Shown in pieces: positions 34,946 to 43,279 of a stretch of DNA of 64,000 bases. A model generated the notes under the pieces. The model made no database searches. It was not told where the DNA came from and was given only the letters and a program-made list of their open reading frames with translations. Position 1 is the first letter of the stretch, and each line of letters begins with the position of its first letter. The stretch comes from an uncultured Lachnospiraceae bacterium (GTDB lineage: Bacteria > Bacillota > Clostridia > Lachnospirales > Lachnospiraceae), in NCBI GenBank assembly GCA_946558695.1, contig CAMNTQ010000002.1:62001-126000 (forward strand). The letters are read 5' to 3'. The translations under genes and the position numbers were made by a program.

Positions 34946-35157
34946 AGATATGTCCGAAATGTGGAAGGGAGTTTGAGCGGCTGCTTGCCCTCTCCCGAAG
35001 CGACAATAAGACAATGATCTGTGATGAATGTGGGATTATGGAAGCTCTGGACAGCGTGCCCCATGGGATTCTGACACCCCAGGAACGTACAAGGATAGCC
35101 GTGGCGGCAACGGGAAATAAGTGGGCTATGGAAAATTTTAATGCAACCCATAATTGA
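34942..35157 (+). CDS. Zinc-ribbon phage protein
   Basis: The start ATG 34942 overlaps the previous stop (71 residues). MKICPKCGREFERL and MICDECGIMEAL form a four-Cys ribbon; the tail has TPQERTRIAVAATGNKWA. Likely nucleic-acid binding; role unknown. Confidence 0.55.
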   Translation: MKICPKCGREFERLLALSRSDNKTMICDECGIMEALDSVPHGILTPQERTRIAVAATGNKWAMENFNATHN

Positions 35158-35168
35158 TAGGAGGCTTT

Positions 35169-35861
35169 ATGACAGCAGCAGAAAAGAAAGCATACAAGGC
35201 GAAGCAGCTCCGTTATAAGAAACCGATAGTAAGAGAGCTGAATATTGAAAAGATACAGTCGGAATTATGGGACATGATGTCAGCCTGTGGAGATATCCAT
35301 TGGTACGACAACGACGAAGAATCGCTTGTAAATGCGCTTGATGGGGATGAAGACGAAGCGTATGAGTTCAAGATAGCGTTTTCAGACTTGGAGGCAGAGC
35401 TTGATCAGTTCCAGGAGGATCTAAATAGCGAGTATATATCGCCATATTTCGATGTATTATTTCCGGCAGTGAAAGCGAGGTACGCAGGTGGATATTTAGG
35501 TTATGACCAATATGAGGGTGATTATTACGGGTTAGAACCATATGAATATTCATTTGCGGAAAATGAAGCGGCGAAAAAGATTATGTCGCTGACAAAAAAA
35601 GAAATTCTGGAAGTTGTCGGGCAGTGCCTAAAGATTGCTTATCAATACATGGCAATCCGGTATAGGTATGATTGCCTGGATGCTGCAATAGAAATCCTGC
35701 GCGGGGAAAACATGGAACGGATTAAAATAATCAAAGGAATTGAGGAACAGTATTTGATTGCGGAGAAAAGTTCAGACGGTTTTAAATGGAAATATGACAA
35801 GGAAGTTGAAAAACTTGACCGCATGCTCCAAGAAGTTCCGCAGGAATATTGGGTTCAATAG
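35169..35861 (+). CDS. Unknown phage protein
   Basis: The start ATG 35169 follows ATAGGAGGCTTT (230 residues); an in-frame ATG at 35154 lies ahead of that site. The first 60 residues are basic-helical with NIEKIQSELWDMMSACGDIHW, then an acidic part (DGDEDEAYEFKIAFSDLE) and a Tyr-rich stretch (YAGGYLGYDQYEGDYYGL). The C-terminal helices hold KIIKGIEEQYLI. No family is recognised. Confidence 0.55.
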   Translation: MTAAEKKAYKAKQLRYKKPIVRELNIEKIQSELWDMMSACGDIHWYDNDEESLVNALDGDEDEAYEFKIAFSDLEAELDQFQEDLNSEYISPYFDVLFPAVKARYAGGYLGYDQYEGDYYGLEPYEYSFAENEAAKKIMSLTKKEILEVVGQCLKIAYQYMAIRYRYDCLDAAIEILRGENMERIKIIKGIEEQYLIAEKSSDGFKWKYDKEVEKLDRMLQEVPQEYWVQ

Positions 35862-35870
35862 GAGGTACTT

Positions 35871-35978
35871 ATGGGAATGTATCATAAAAACAGGGAACCA
35901 TTTATAAATGCACAAAAGTATCTTCCGGAACGTGTCTTAATTACACCGGCGGAGAAGGGAATATTGTTATGGATATAA
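35871..35978 (+). CDS. Possible 35-residue phage peptide
   Basis: ATG 35871 follows TAGGAGGTACTT, a strong site. The frame encodes MGMYHKNREPFINAQKY and ends GILLWI at TAA 35976. It fits tightly between the neighbouring genes. Confidence 0.35.
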   Translation: MGMYHKNREPFINAQKYLPERVLITPAEKGILLWI

Positions 35979-35981
35979 AAA

Positions 35982-37289
35982 ATGGGTGAAAGAATCAAAG
36001 AGACAGAAAATATGACGGATAACGAATTTTTAGATTCTTTTGGATTGTGCCACAAATGCAGAAGGGAGAAGACGGCGCCAGGGAAAAAATTTTGTTTTGA
36101 CTGTCTGGAGAAAATAAGAGAAGACAGCAGGAAATATTATGAACCTGAAAAAGCAAAGGAGTATCAAAAGCGCCGCCGTGAGATCTACCGGGAAAAGAAA
36201 GAGAAAGGCATTTGTATACGCTGCAATAAAAAGGCCACGCACGGGATGTACTGTTACGAACATTCGATCAAAGAAAAAAGGAGAAGGATGCAGAGGACCC
36301 AGGATGCAAAAAATAAAAGGCATGACAGGGGTCTGATACCGGATCTAAGAAAAGCAAACGGAGAGTGTCTCTGGTGCGGGAAGCCGGCGCTGAAAGGGAA
36401 AAATGCGTGTGCGTATCACAGCAGGATATTTTCAGAAGCAGGGAAGAAAGGAAAAACTGAAGGATACATGGGTAAAGGAATTTTGGGAACTAAAAAAGGC
36501 GAAGAGTTTAAGCAATACCTGATGGATATGGAGCGCTCTCCTAATACAATAGACAGTTACATAAGGTCGGTTGATATATTTTTTCAGAAATATCCGGAAG
36601 TGACAAAGAAAAACATGTTGGATTTTAAAAGCAGGCAGTTGGAAGAATGGAAACCGAAAACGGCGTATAACCGGGTTGTAGCGATGAACCAGTACTGTAA
36701 GTTTTTAGGACATCCGGAATTATCCGTGAAAGGAATAAAGGTACATGGGAGTTCGTATGTGGAAAATGTGATCACGCTTGAGGAATATTACCTGCTTTTG
36801 GATGGCCTCCGAAATGAGGGGAATGAAAAAGGATATTGGATGGTTAAATATCTTGCAAAGACAGGGGCCAGGGTCTCAGAGTTTATCAGGTTAACAAAGG
36901 ATTCCCTTGAAAAAGGATACAGCGAAATGTGGACAAAGGGCAAGATCCGCAGGATTTACATCCCCCAGGCATTGATTGATGAAAGCAGGGGATATTTTTC
37001 CAGACAGGATAATGAGTACCTTTTCCCCAACAAGTATGGAAAACAGATGACGGCGCGCGGAGTAGCGCAAAATCTTAAAAACTGGGCAAAAAAATATGGG
37101 ATAAGGGCCGAGGTTGCACATCCCCATTCATTCAGACATTTGTATGCCATTGAGTTTTTAAAACAAAATTCCAATATATCATTGCTGGCGGACCTCATGG
37201 GACATTCGTCATTAAATACTACTTCAATCTATCTAAAGTTGAGCAGGGAAGAACAGCTCAGGCAGTTTAATCAGGCATCTGACTGGTAA
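35982..37289 (+). CDS. Tyrosine recombinase with three N-terminal zinc ribbons
   Basis: The 435-residue protein has three Cys/His ribbons at the N-terminus: C23-C26-C38-C41, C78-C81-C91-H94 and C129-C132-C143-H146, separated by basic linkers. A core-binding domain follows (MERSPNTIDSYIRSVDIFF), then a tyrosine recombinase domain with TGARVSEFIRL (Arg), HPHSFRHLYAIEF (His-x2-Arg), LMGHSSLNTTSIYLKL (His and nucleophile Tyr). The catalytic set looks complete. It is the second tyrosine recombinase, 20 kb from the integrase, among early genes. Role unknown: DNA inversion, resolution of concatemers or regulation are possible. Confidence 0.85.
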   Translation: MGERIKETENMTDNEFLDSFGLCHKCRREKTAPGKKFCFDCLEKIREDSRKYYEPEKAKEYQKRRREIYREKKEKGICIRCNKKATHGMYCYEHSIKEKRRRMQRTQDAKNKRHDRGLIPDLRKANGECLWCGKPALKGKNACAYHSRIFSEAGKKGKTEGYMGKGILGTKKGEEFKQYLMDMERSPNTIDSYIRSVDIFFQKYPEVTKKNMLDFKSRQLEEWKPKTAYNRVVAMNQYCKFLGHPELSVKGIKVHGSSYVENVITLEEYYLLLDGLRNEGNEKGYWMVKYLAKTGARVSEFIRLTKDSLEKGYSEMWTKGKIRRIYIPQALIDESRGYFSRQDNEYLFPNKYGKQMTARGVAQNLKNWAKKYGIRAEVAHPHSFRHLYAIEFLKQNSNISLLADLMGHSSLNTTSIYLKLSREEQLRQFNQASDW

Positions 37290-37313
37290 GGGAATGAAAG
37301 GAAAAGTGAAACG

Positions 37314-37382
37314 ATGGAGAACCCGGAAAATGGATTAAAGGAACTGATGTGGGCGTTCCTGATGGACAGAGAGAATGAATAA
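37314..37382 (+). CDS. Possible 22-residue peptide
   Basis: ATG 37314 to TAA 37382 encodes MENPENGLKELMWAFLMDRE and two more residues. It lies in the 120-base gap after the recombinase; only GGAAAAGTG precedes it. Weak support. Confidence 0.2.
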   Translation: MENPENGLKELMWAFLMDRENE

Positions 37383-37411
37383 ACAGGAGAGTTGAGGAGA
37401 GAAAGGGAAAT

Positions 37412-37801
37412 ATGGAAAGATTGACACATAAGGCAAGATATGAAGCTGGGTATAAAGCAAATAAAAATGTTTCTGACTGGGAATGTATAGACAAATTAGG
37501 CCGGCTAGAGGATTTGAAGGAACAAGGCAAGCTGCTGAAACAGCCTTGTGCGGTGGGAGATACAATTTATGTCATACCGAGTAAGACGAATTACAAGTTA
37601 AACATATTAAACGGGCATGAAGAAAACAATCGAGTATATGAACAGGCAGTAAATCGGATAGAGATTTCAAAAAGTGGGTATCTATTATTGACGTGTGATG
37701 GCATGGCAAGCGTAATTGACAAATTTTACAAAGAAACATGGTTTCTTGTAAAAAAAGAAGCCGAAGCCGCATTGAAAGAATTGGAGGGTGAAAATGAGTA
37801 A
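37412..37801 (+). CDS. Small phage protein, unknown
   Basis: The 129-residue product has MERLTHKARYEAGYKANK and CIDKLGRLEDLKEQ, then a beta segment with PCAVGDTIYVIPSKTN and a helical, Glu/Ala-rich end. The PxxVGDxVYxI motif is widespread in phage proteins of gut Firmicutes but has no known function. Overlaps the next gene by 8 bases. Confidence 0.55.
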   Translation: MERLTHKARYEAGYKANKNVSDWECIDKLGRLEDLKEQGKLLKQPCAVGDTIYVIPSKTNYKLNILNGHEENNRVYEQAVNRIEISKSGYLLLTCDGMASVIDKFYKETWFLVKKEAEAALKELEGENE

Positions 37802-38117
37802 ATTTGATTATGCCACATTCTACGGCGGATATGATGAACTTGCAGTAAGTAAGGAAAGGTACACCAGAGAGCAAGCGATAGAGATAGCAAAAGCAGAGCT
37901 GGAGCGCAATAAAAAGCCATATTACATAGCTGTTGGTGATGGATATGTACGTCACAGAGCCGGAGTAAATGAAGATCACGAGCCTTGCGTTGGCTGGTGG
38001 CTTGAGTATTCAGAGTATAAAAGGAGTTGCCCGTGCTGGGTGTTCCATGTAGCGATTGATAAAAGTGAAATTTTTTCAGAGCGTTATGAATATATCTTGG
38101 TGCCTGAAAAAGTATGA
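37794..38117 (+). CDS. Small phage protein, unknown
   Basis: The start ATG 37794 (107 residues, MSKFDYATFYGGYDEL) is preferred over a GTG two codons upstream. It has a helix with REQAIEIAKAELERNKK and a Cys/Trp-rich segment (SCPCWVFHVAIDKSE). No domain is recognised. Confidence 0.5.
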   Translation: MSKFDYATFYGGYDELAVSKERYTREQAIEIAKAELERNKKPYYIAVGDGYVRHRAGVNEDHEPCVGWWLEYSEYKRSCPCWVFHVAIDKSEIFSERYEYILVPEKV

Positions 38118-38204
38118 ACATCCGGCAGATTATAAACAAATTGTAATCCGATTTGATTCAAAAGGCTATACCCATAAAACATGGTAATGCGAAAGGATAG
38201 GGAA

Positions 38205-38609
38205 ATGAGAGAGATTTTATTTAGAGCAAAGAGAATTGATAACGGAGAATGGGTAGAGGGATTTTTATTCTCTACCAATGACCATACTTATATTGCATAT
38301 CAAAATCAATTTGATGATGATTTATTTCTTTCGCCAAAGAAAATATTTATTGAGGTAGACTCCGAAACCGTCTGCCAGTATGTGGATTTTGATGATAAAA
38401 CCAGAAAGAAAATCTTTGAAAAGGACATATGTGAAATGGTATGCGATGATGAAGTACATATATATGTTGTGGTTTGGGATAAGTCGGAACATGATTTTAA
38501 AGGGACGAATGGAAAGGAAAATTATGGTATCGAATTTGAATATCTTCCTTGCTGTGACGAAATTGTTATTGTTGGAAACATTTTTGACACACCAGAGTTG
38601 ATAAAATGA
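38205..38609 (+). CDS. YopX-like phage protein
   Basis: The start ATG 38205 follows AGGATAGGGAA (134 residues); an upstream in-frame ATG at 38181 is less likely. MREILFRAKRIDNGEWVEGFL is the typical YopX opening, and VDSETVCQYVDFDDKTRKKIFEKDIC matches the family's second part. YopX proteins of phages and plasmids have no firmly known function. Confidence 0.75.
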   Translation: MREILFRAKRIDNGEWVEGFLFSTNDHTYIAYQNQFDDDLFLSPKKIFIEVDSETVCQYVDFDDKTRKKIFEKDICEMVCDDEVHIYVVVWDKSEHDFKGTNGKENYGIEFEYLPCCDEIVIVGNIFDTPELIK

Positions 38610-38668
38610 ACATACGAAAAACAATAAACAAACTCCAAAAAGTATTGATACAGCGTGGCTATATGTAA
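38606..38668 (+). CDS. Possible 20-residue phage peptide
   Basis: ATG 38606 overlaps the YopX stop. It encodes MNIRKTINKLQKVLIQRGYM. The NKLQKVL-Q-x-G pattern occurs at the start of small phage proteins, so this may be a real short gene or a truncated one. Confidence 0.3.
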   Translation: MNIRKTINKLQKVLIQRGYM

Positions 38669-38689
38669 GGTTAGAAAGGTAGGATGATT

Positions 38690-38968
38690 ATGAAAGCAAC
38701 GGGAATTGTTCGTAGAGTTGACGATTTGGGAAGAGTCGCAATTCCAAAAGTGATAAGAAGAAAAGCCGGAATTACAGATGGTACTCCTATGGAGATATTT
38801 ACTTATTCTGACGGAATAGTTTTAAAGAAATATAACACATCGGAAGAATTGATAAATGTGGTTTCTGCTTTGGCGGAAGCTGTTGATAATTCTGTTGATG
38901 ATTTGGAAAAAGAAAAGGTATCTGCAATCCAGGAACATATCAGCGAAATAAGAATTCTCCTGAAATAG
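38690..38968 (+). CDS. AbrB-type transcription regulator
   Basis: The start ATG 38690 follows GAAAGGTAGG (92 residues). The N-terminal swapped-hairpin domain is clear: MKATGIVRRVDDLGRVAIPK and VIRRKAGITDGTPMEIF, as in AbrB/SpoVT. The C-terminal helices (AVDNSVDDLEKEKVSAI) probably dimerise. It may repress or adjust host or phage genes. Confidence 0.88.
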   Translation: MKATGIVRRVDDLGRVAIPKVIRRKAGITDGTPMEIFTYSDGIVLKKYNTSEELINVVSALAEAVDNSVDDLEKEKVSAIQEHISEIRILLK

Positions 38969-38994
38969 GGGGAATTGTGGAGGGAAAGGAAAAT

Positions 38995-39195
38995 ATGACA
39001 GCTTTAGAAAAACAAGGAAAAGTAAGAGAAATATTAATCCGCAACTGTGGATATGGCAATGGTTGCCTTGATTGTGAATTTTTCAAACCAGAAGATGAAA
39101 CGGATGGAGAATTCTTTTGCGCTATAAGGGATTCAAAGAAACTTATCCCATTTAATGATGGATGGGATATAGCAAGTGCAATGATAAGCGATTAA
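38995..39195 (+). CDS. Small Cys-rich phage protein
   Basis: The start ATG 38995 follows GGAGGGAAAGGAAAAT (66 residues); an in-frame GTG at 38977 is possible. It has a CGYGNGCLDCEFF Cys set and a later Cys in FFCAIRDSK, perhaps a metal site. No known family. Confidence 0.5.
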   Translation: MTALEKQGKVREILIRNCGYGNGCLDCEFFKPEDETDGEFFCAIRDSKKLIPFNDGWDIASAMISD

Positions 39196-39265
39196 CGCTG
39201 AATGGCTGTCTGTGGTTGAAAGTGTTGAAGTGGTTTGTAGGGAAATGGAATGAGGAGATGGGAAA

Positions 39266-39481
39266 ATGGTATGTTCGGTTTGCGGAAGAAAATTGAAAAG
39301 TACTACAAGTATCGAAGCCGGGTGTGGCCCCATTTGTTACCAGAAAATGTATGGAATATCATTAAAACAGCATAAGGTTTTGAAAAAAGTGAGGAATATT
39401 CAGGATAAAGATAGTTTATGCCATGGTATTCCGGGACAAATGGATATAAAAAGCTATTTACAAGAACTTAATGCGAAATAA
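39266..39481 (+). CDS. DUF6011-like zinc-ribbon protein
   Basis: The 71-residue protein opens MVCSVCGRKLKSTTSIEAG with a CGPICYQKM follow-up, the Cys-x2-Cys...GP-x-C signature of DUF6011 proteins. The remainder is basic. A GAGGAGATGGGAAA site precedes it. Function unknown. Confidence 0.6.
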   Translation: MVCSVCGRKLKSTTSIEAGCGPICYQKMYGISLKQHKVLKKVRNIQDKDSLCHGIPGQMDIKSYLQELNAK

Positions 39482-39572
39482 AAAGGAGAGTGCTTTCGCA
39501 ACCCTCCCGTGGACAATTAGATTATATCATAATCTGATATGATTTTGAAATATTTTTTAGGAGGGCGATGGC

Positions 39573-40163
39573 ATGGATATTCAAAAGAAAGACGAAAAGG
39601 CTCTGGTAGTCCTGACACAAGGGCAGTTGAAAGATATTTACGAGAAAGCCGCTGCGATTGGGGCGAATGAAGCATTGAAAACCTTTAGGCAGGAGCAGAA
39701 GAAAGAATATAGCAGCCGGGCGGATCGCCGACTTCGGAATACAAAACTGCTCCTGCGTAACTACCGTATGTTGAAAGAACATGCGGAGAATTCCGTTTTC
39801 GGGCGGACACAGATGGAGGAATCTGCACTGGATATTTTGGAATCCATGATGTCCATGTATGATAATGAGATTATTATTGAAAGCATCAAACGCAGCGCTA
39901 CCCGGACTGCAGTCATAGTTTCCCATATAGAGACTATGTTCGACTTATATGCTGCGTACTGCGATAAATCCCCGAACAGGGATATTGAAATGAGGCGGTA
40001 TGAAGTCTTGTGGGATATGTATATGGCAGAGGATACATTGTCTGCCAAAGAGGCGGCAGAAAAGCAGCATGTGTCAAAAGATACGATATATACCGACATA
40101 AGGATGGCAACTGAAAAGCTTACAGCACTGATTTTCGGGGTGGATGGCTTGAACGTACAATAA
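39573..40163 (+). CDS. ArpU-like late transcription regulator
   Basis: The 196-residue protein is largely helical with a C-terminal helix-turn-helix: LSAKEAAEKQHVSKDTIYTDI followed by TEKLTALIFGV. This sigma-like tail and its place just before the terminase region fit the ArpU/late-gene-regulator proteins of Firmicutes phages. It probably switches on the structural operon. AGGAGGGCG precedes the ATG. A near-palindrome AGATTATATCATAATCT lies upstream at 39517-39533 and could be a binding site. Confidence 0.6.
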   Translation: MDIQKKDEKALVVLTQGQLKDIYEKAAAIGANEALKTFRQEQKKEYSSRADRRLRNTKLLLRNYRMLKEHAENSVFGRTQMEESALDILESMMSMYDNEIIIESIKRSATRTAVIVSHIETMFDLYAAYCDKSPNRDIEMRRYEVLWDMYMAEDTLSAKEAAEKQHVSKDTIYTDIRMATEKLTALIFGVDGLNVQ

Positions 40164-40250
40164 ATCCCCCATCCCGAAAAAGTCTCGGTTGACACCCTAC
40201 TATAAATGTGAGAAAATGATATCCGTAAAATTTTAAATCAAACGTCGCGG

Positions 40251-40280
40251 GAGGTCTGGAAGATACTAGGCCTCTTTTTT
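40251..40280 (+). terminator. Terminator before accessory cassette A
   Basis: GAGGTCT (40251-40257) and AGGCCTC (40268-40274) form a stem with one G-U, followed by six T. Confidence 0.75.
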
Positions 40281-40363
40281 GTGTAATCATTTCGGGAAAG
40301 GGGATGGACAGGAAGAGAAAGCACGCAAAGCTCCTCCAGAATAAAAAAGCGAGGAGGAATTGT

Positions 40364-41749
40364 ATGGATTACACATTGGTTGTGCTGCTCGCCTATGCAG
40401 TGGTAATGCTGGGCGCAACATTGGCCATGACAAAGAAAGAGGACAATATAGAGCGGTTCTGCGTCGGGAACAGGAATACCGGCTGGTGCGTGTCGGCACT
40501 GAGCATAGCGGCAACATGGATCTGGGCGCCTGCTCTATTCACGTCTACAGAGAACGCCTACACGAAGGGCTTTGCAGGGCTCTTCTGGTTCCTGGTGCCG
40601 AATGTGCTCTGCCTGATATTTTTTATCCCATTTGCCAAACGAATCCGGGAGGAAATGCCAGAGGGCATAACGCTGTCCGGTTATATGCATGGGAAATACC
40701 GGTCGGAAGCGGTAAGGAATATTTACCTGTTCCAACTCGGTGCGCTGTCCATATTATCAACAGGAGTACAGCTTCTGGCCGGAAGTAAAATCTTGAGCAT
40801 GCTCACAGGGATACCCTTTGTAGTCATGACGGTGGCCATGGCGGCGATCGCTTACTCCTATTCCCAGTTTTCGGGGATAAAAGCCTCTATGCTGACAGAT
40901 GCTATCCAGATGGCTCTCATGTTGGCTATAAGCGTCTGTTTTGTGGTTTTGGGTATAAAGAATGGTGGAGGGCTTGAAATGCTGGTCAAGGGCCTAGGAG
41001 GGGCCGCAGGGGATGCCGGGGCACTGTTTTCACAGAAGGGATGGGAGGTATTCCTTGGCTTCGGCCTGCCGACTACGGTCGGGCTCATGTCGGGGCCGTT
41101 CGGGGATCAGTGTTTCTGGCAGAGGGCTTTTTGCGTCCGGAAAGATCGGATTGGCAGGGCATTCCTCGTTGGGGCGCTGCTGTTCGGTGTTGTTCCCCTA
41201 TCCATGGGGATTCTCGGTTTTATTGGGGCCGGGATGGGATACACCGCAGCGGATACCGGGGTGATCAATTTTGAACTGATAATGGCTCTGTTTCCAAGGT
41301 GTGCGGTGACCCCGTTCCTGTTTATGATCATATCCGGTCTGTTGTCCACGGTTGACAGCAATCTTTGCGCAGCATCCTCCCTGACCACAGATATTTTTAG
41401 GGAAAAGACGGTCGGGAAGACAAAGGGTGCCATGTTACTGCTCCTGGGCGCCGGGATTGCCATAGCCAACATTCCGAGGCTGACGGTGACGCATCTGTTC
41501 CTGATGTATGGGACGTTCAGGGCATCCACGCTTCTTCCAACAGTATTCACGCTCAGAGGGGTAAAGCTGGCGCCGCGGGGGATCGTGGCGGGGATACTGC
41601 TGTCTATGGCAGTCGGTTTGCCGATATTTGGATATGGTAACGTACAGGGGATCGCGGTTTATAAGACTGCAGGCAGTCTTCTGACGGTCATACTTTCCGG
41701 GGCGGTTGCCCTGGCATTGAGCAGAAAGCGGGGTGTCAAGCATGGCTAA
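40364..41749 (+). CDS. Sodium:solute symporter family (SSS) transporter
   Basis: The start ATG 40364 follows GCGAGGAGGAATTGT and gives 461 residues. It has 12-13 hydrophobic segments in SSS order, e.g. YTLVVLLAYAVVMLGATL, then FCVGNRNTGWCVSALSIAAT with the helix-broken Na+ site region, AGLFWFLVPNVLCLIFFIPF, GIKASMLTDAIQMALML, FMIISGLLSTVDSNLCAASS. SSS carriers import solutes such as urea, proline, nucleobases or polyols with Na+; the substrate here is not assigned. A full-length transporter inside a phage is unusual. Its stop overlaps the PP-loop gene start by 8 bases. Confidence 0.88.
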   Translation: MDYTLVVLLAYAVVMLGATLAMTKKEDNIERFCVGNRNTGWCVSALSIAATWIWAPALFTSTENAYTKGFAGLFWFLVPNVLCLIFFIPFAKRIREEMPEGITLSGYMHGKYRSEAVRNIYLFQLGALSILSTGVQLLAGSKILSMLTGIPFVVMTVAMAAIAYSYSQFSGIKASMLTDAIQMALMLAISVCFVVLGIKNGGGLEMLVKGLGGAAGDAGALFSQKGWEVFLGFGLPTTVGLMSGPFGDQCFWQRAFCVRKDRIGRAFLVGALLFGVVPLSMGILGFIGAGMGYTAADTGVINFELIMALFPRCAVTPFLFMIISGLLSTVDSNLCAASSLTTDIFREKTVGKTKGAMLLLLGAGIAIANIPRLTVTHLFLMYGTFRASTLLPTVFTLRGVKLAPRGIVAGILLSMAVGLPIFGYGNVQGIAVYKTAGSLLTVILSGAVALALSRKRGVKHG

Positions 41750-42527
41750 TGTCCTTGGAAGGAAACAGAGGATAAAAAATTCAGAATGGATAAAGGCTTT
41801 GATGGACATTGAACAGAAGGTGTCAAAAACGGAACTGGATCAGTTGGTAAGCAGGACCATAAAGGAGATCAGAAAGAAGACTAAGGGCAAGAAAGCTGCC
41901 TATGCATGGAGCGGGGGCAAGGATTCACTGGTGCTTGGTGAGATCTGCAGGCAGGCTGGGATAACCCCCTGTGTGCTTGTTATCTGCAATTTAGAGTACA
42001 AAGCATTTATAGAATGGGTAGAAGCCCATAAGCCGCCGGAATTGTCCATAATCAATACCGGACAGGACATTAGCTGGCTGGCCGCCCATCCGCAGATGCT
42101 CTTTCCACTGGACAGCAAGACAGCGGCGCAGTGGTTCCATATCGTCCAGCACCGGGGGCAGGCAAAGTATTACAAAGAAGAACAGCTTGACATGATCCTT
42201 TTAGGCCGGAGACGGACCGATGGGAATTATGTAGGAAAAGGGGACAACATCTACACCAACGGGCAGGGTGTGACGCGGTACAGCCCTTTATCTGACTGGA
42301 CGCATGAGCAGGTATTGGCATATATCCATTATTACAATTTGGAAATGCCGCCGATCTATGGATGGAAAAACGGTTATCTCTGCGGCACCCATCCGTGGCC
42401 GGCAAGGCAGTGGACCGGAGATATTGAAAATGCATGGTCAGAGATTTACGAGATTGACAGCTCTATTGTGGCTGAAGCCGCAGGGCATATCCAGAGTGCG
42501 AAGGAGTATCTGGAAAACCTTAAATAA
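41742..42527 (+). CDS. PAPS-reductase-like PP-loop protein
   Basis: The start ATG 41742 overlaps the transporter stop, so the pair is probably co-translated (261 residues; a GTG at 41733 is also in frame). The ATP-binding PP-loop AWSGGKDSLVLGEIC has SGGKDS at 57-62. LLGRRRTDGNYVGKGD and YSPLSDWTHEQVLAYI are typical of the CysH/DndC-like superfamily. C214 in CGTHPWPARQW resembles the CGxH motif of PAPS reductase. It may reduce or activate a sulfur compound; whether it acts on PAPS, tRNA or DNA is unknown. Confidence 0.8.
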   Translation: MANVLGRKQRIKNSEWIKALMDIEQKVSKTELDQLVSRTIKEIRKKTKGKKAAYAWSGGKDSLVLGEICRQAGITPCVLVICNLEYKAFIEWVEAHKPPELSIINTGQDISWLAAHPQMLFPLDSKTAAQWFHIVQHRGQAKYYKEEQLDMILLGRRRTDGNYVGKGDNIYTNGQGVTRYSPLSDWTHEQVLAYIHYYNLEMPPIYGWKNGYLCGTHPWPARQWTGDIENAWSEIYEIDSSIVAEAAGHIQSAKEYLENLK

Positions 42528-42540
42528 ATACGCTGACATT

Positions 42541-42581
42541 TGACAGTATTTGCGTGCACTTGTACGCAGGCTGTCATTTTT
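42541..42581 (+). terminator. Terminator between cassettes A and B
   Basis: TGACAG (42541-42546) pairs with CTGTCA (42571-42576) and inner TGCGT (42551-42555) with ACGCA (42564-42568); TTTTT follows. Confidence 0.75.
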
Positions 42582-42652
42582 GCTATTTGCAGATGGCCTA
42601 CTTGCGTATCATACGTCGTTCGTTCCTCTAAAAATCATAGGAGGATATGAAC

Positions 42653-43279
42653 ATGAAAATAATCAAAATGAACCTGACAGATCTAAAAAAACCGGGGAAA
42701 AATGTCAGGATACATACGGAACAGCAGCTCAGGGAGTTTCAACGAAGTGTAGAAATGTTCGGACAGATTCGTCCGGTTGTCATTGATGAAAATAATACCA
42801 TTCTGGCGGGTAATGGACTGTATGATACGTTGGTTGCTATGGGAAAAAAAACCGCGGAGGTGTATCGGTATGATAATCTTACAGACAATCAGAAAAAGAA
42901 GCTGATGATTGCTGATAATAAGATTTTTAGTCTCGGAATTGAGAATCTTGATACGCTTAACAGCTTTCTTGAAGATCTGCAAGGGGACTTGGATATTCCC
43001 GGATTTGATGAAGAAATCTTGAAGCAGATGGTTTCGGAAGCGGAAGATATTACTGATAAGATTTCAGAATATGGAACGCTGGATGATGAGGAAATACGAA
43101 ATATTAAGGAAAATGCGGGAAGGAAAGAACAACAGATACAGAACGCAGCAGTTGAACAGGATATAATGATACAATCGGCAACTCCGTCACAGCAGAATAC
43201 AAAGGAATCTGGTAAGGAGTATGTCGGAGCAGCAGGGTTTGTCATTTGTACGAATTGTGGAGAGAAGATATGGCTATAA
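42653..43279 (+). CDS. ParB-like (ParB/Srx fold) protein
   Basis: The start ATG 42653 follows AGGAGGATATGAAC (208 residues). The N-terminal ParB domain has LKKPGKNVRIHTEQQLREFQRS, FGQIRPVVIDENNTILAGNG and the LTDNQKKKLMIADNKI helix. The usual G-H-R motif is GNG (53-55). The middle is helical, with DEEILKQMVSEAEDI, and the end has a lone CTNC pair. ParB/Srx domains bind or hydrolyse nucleotides; here it opens a cassette with an IbrA-like PP-loop protein, so a joint role in DNA or sulfur chemistry is possible. Overlaps the next gene by 10 bases. Confidence 0.75.
   Translation: MKIIKMNLTDLKKPGKNVRIHTEQQLREFQRSVEMFGQIRPVVIDENNTILAGNGLYDTLVAMGKKTAEVYRYDNLTDNQKKKLMIADNKIFSLGIENLDTLNSFLEDLQGDLDIPGFDEEILKQMVSEAEDITDKISEYGTLDDEEIRNIKENAGRKEQQIQNAAVEQDIMIQSATPSQQNTKESGKEYVGAAGFVICTNCGEKIWL

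Noticed and set aside
40188-40220. TTGACA at 40188 as a late promoter
   Set aside because: No convincing -10 at 16-18 bases (GAAAAT is the best); not listed as a promoter.
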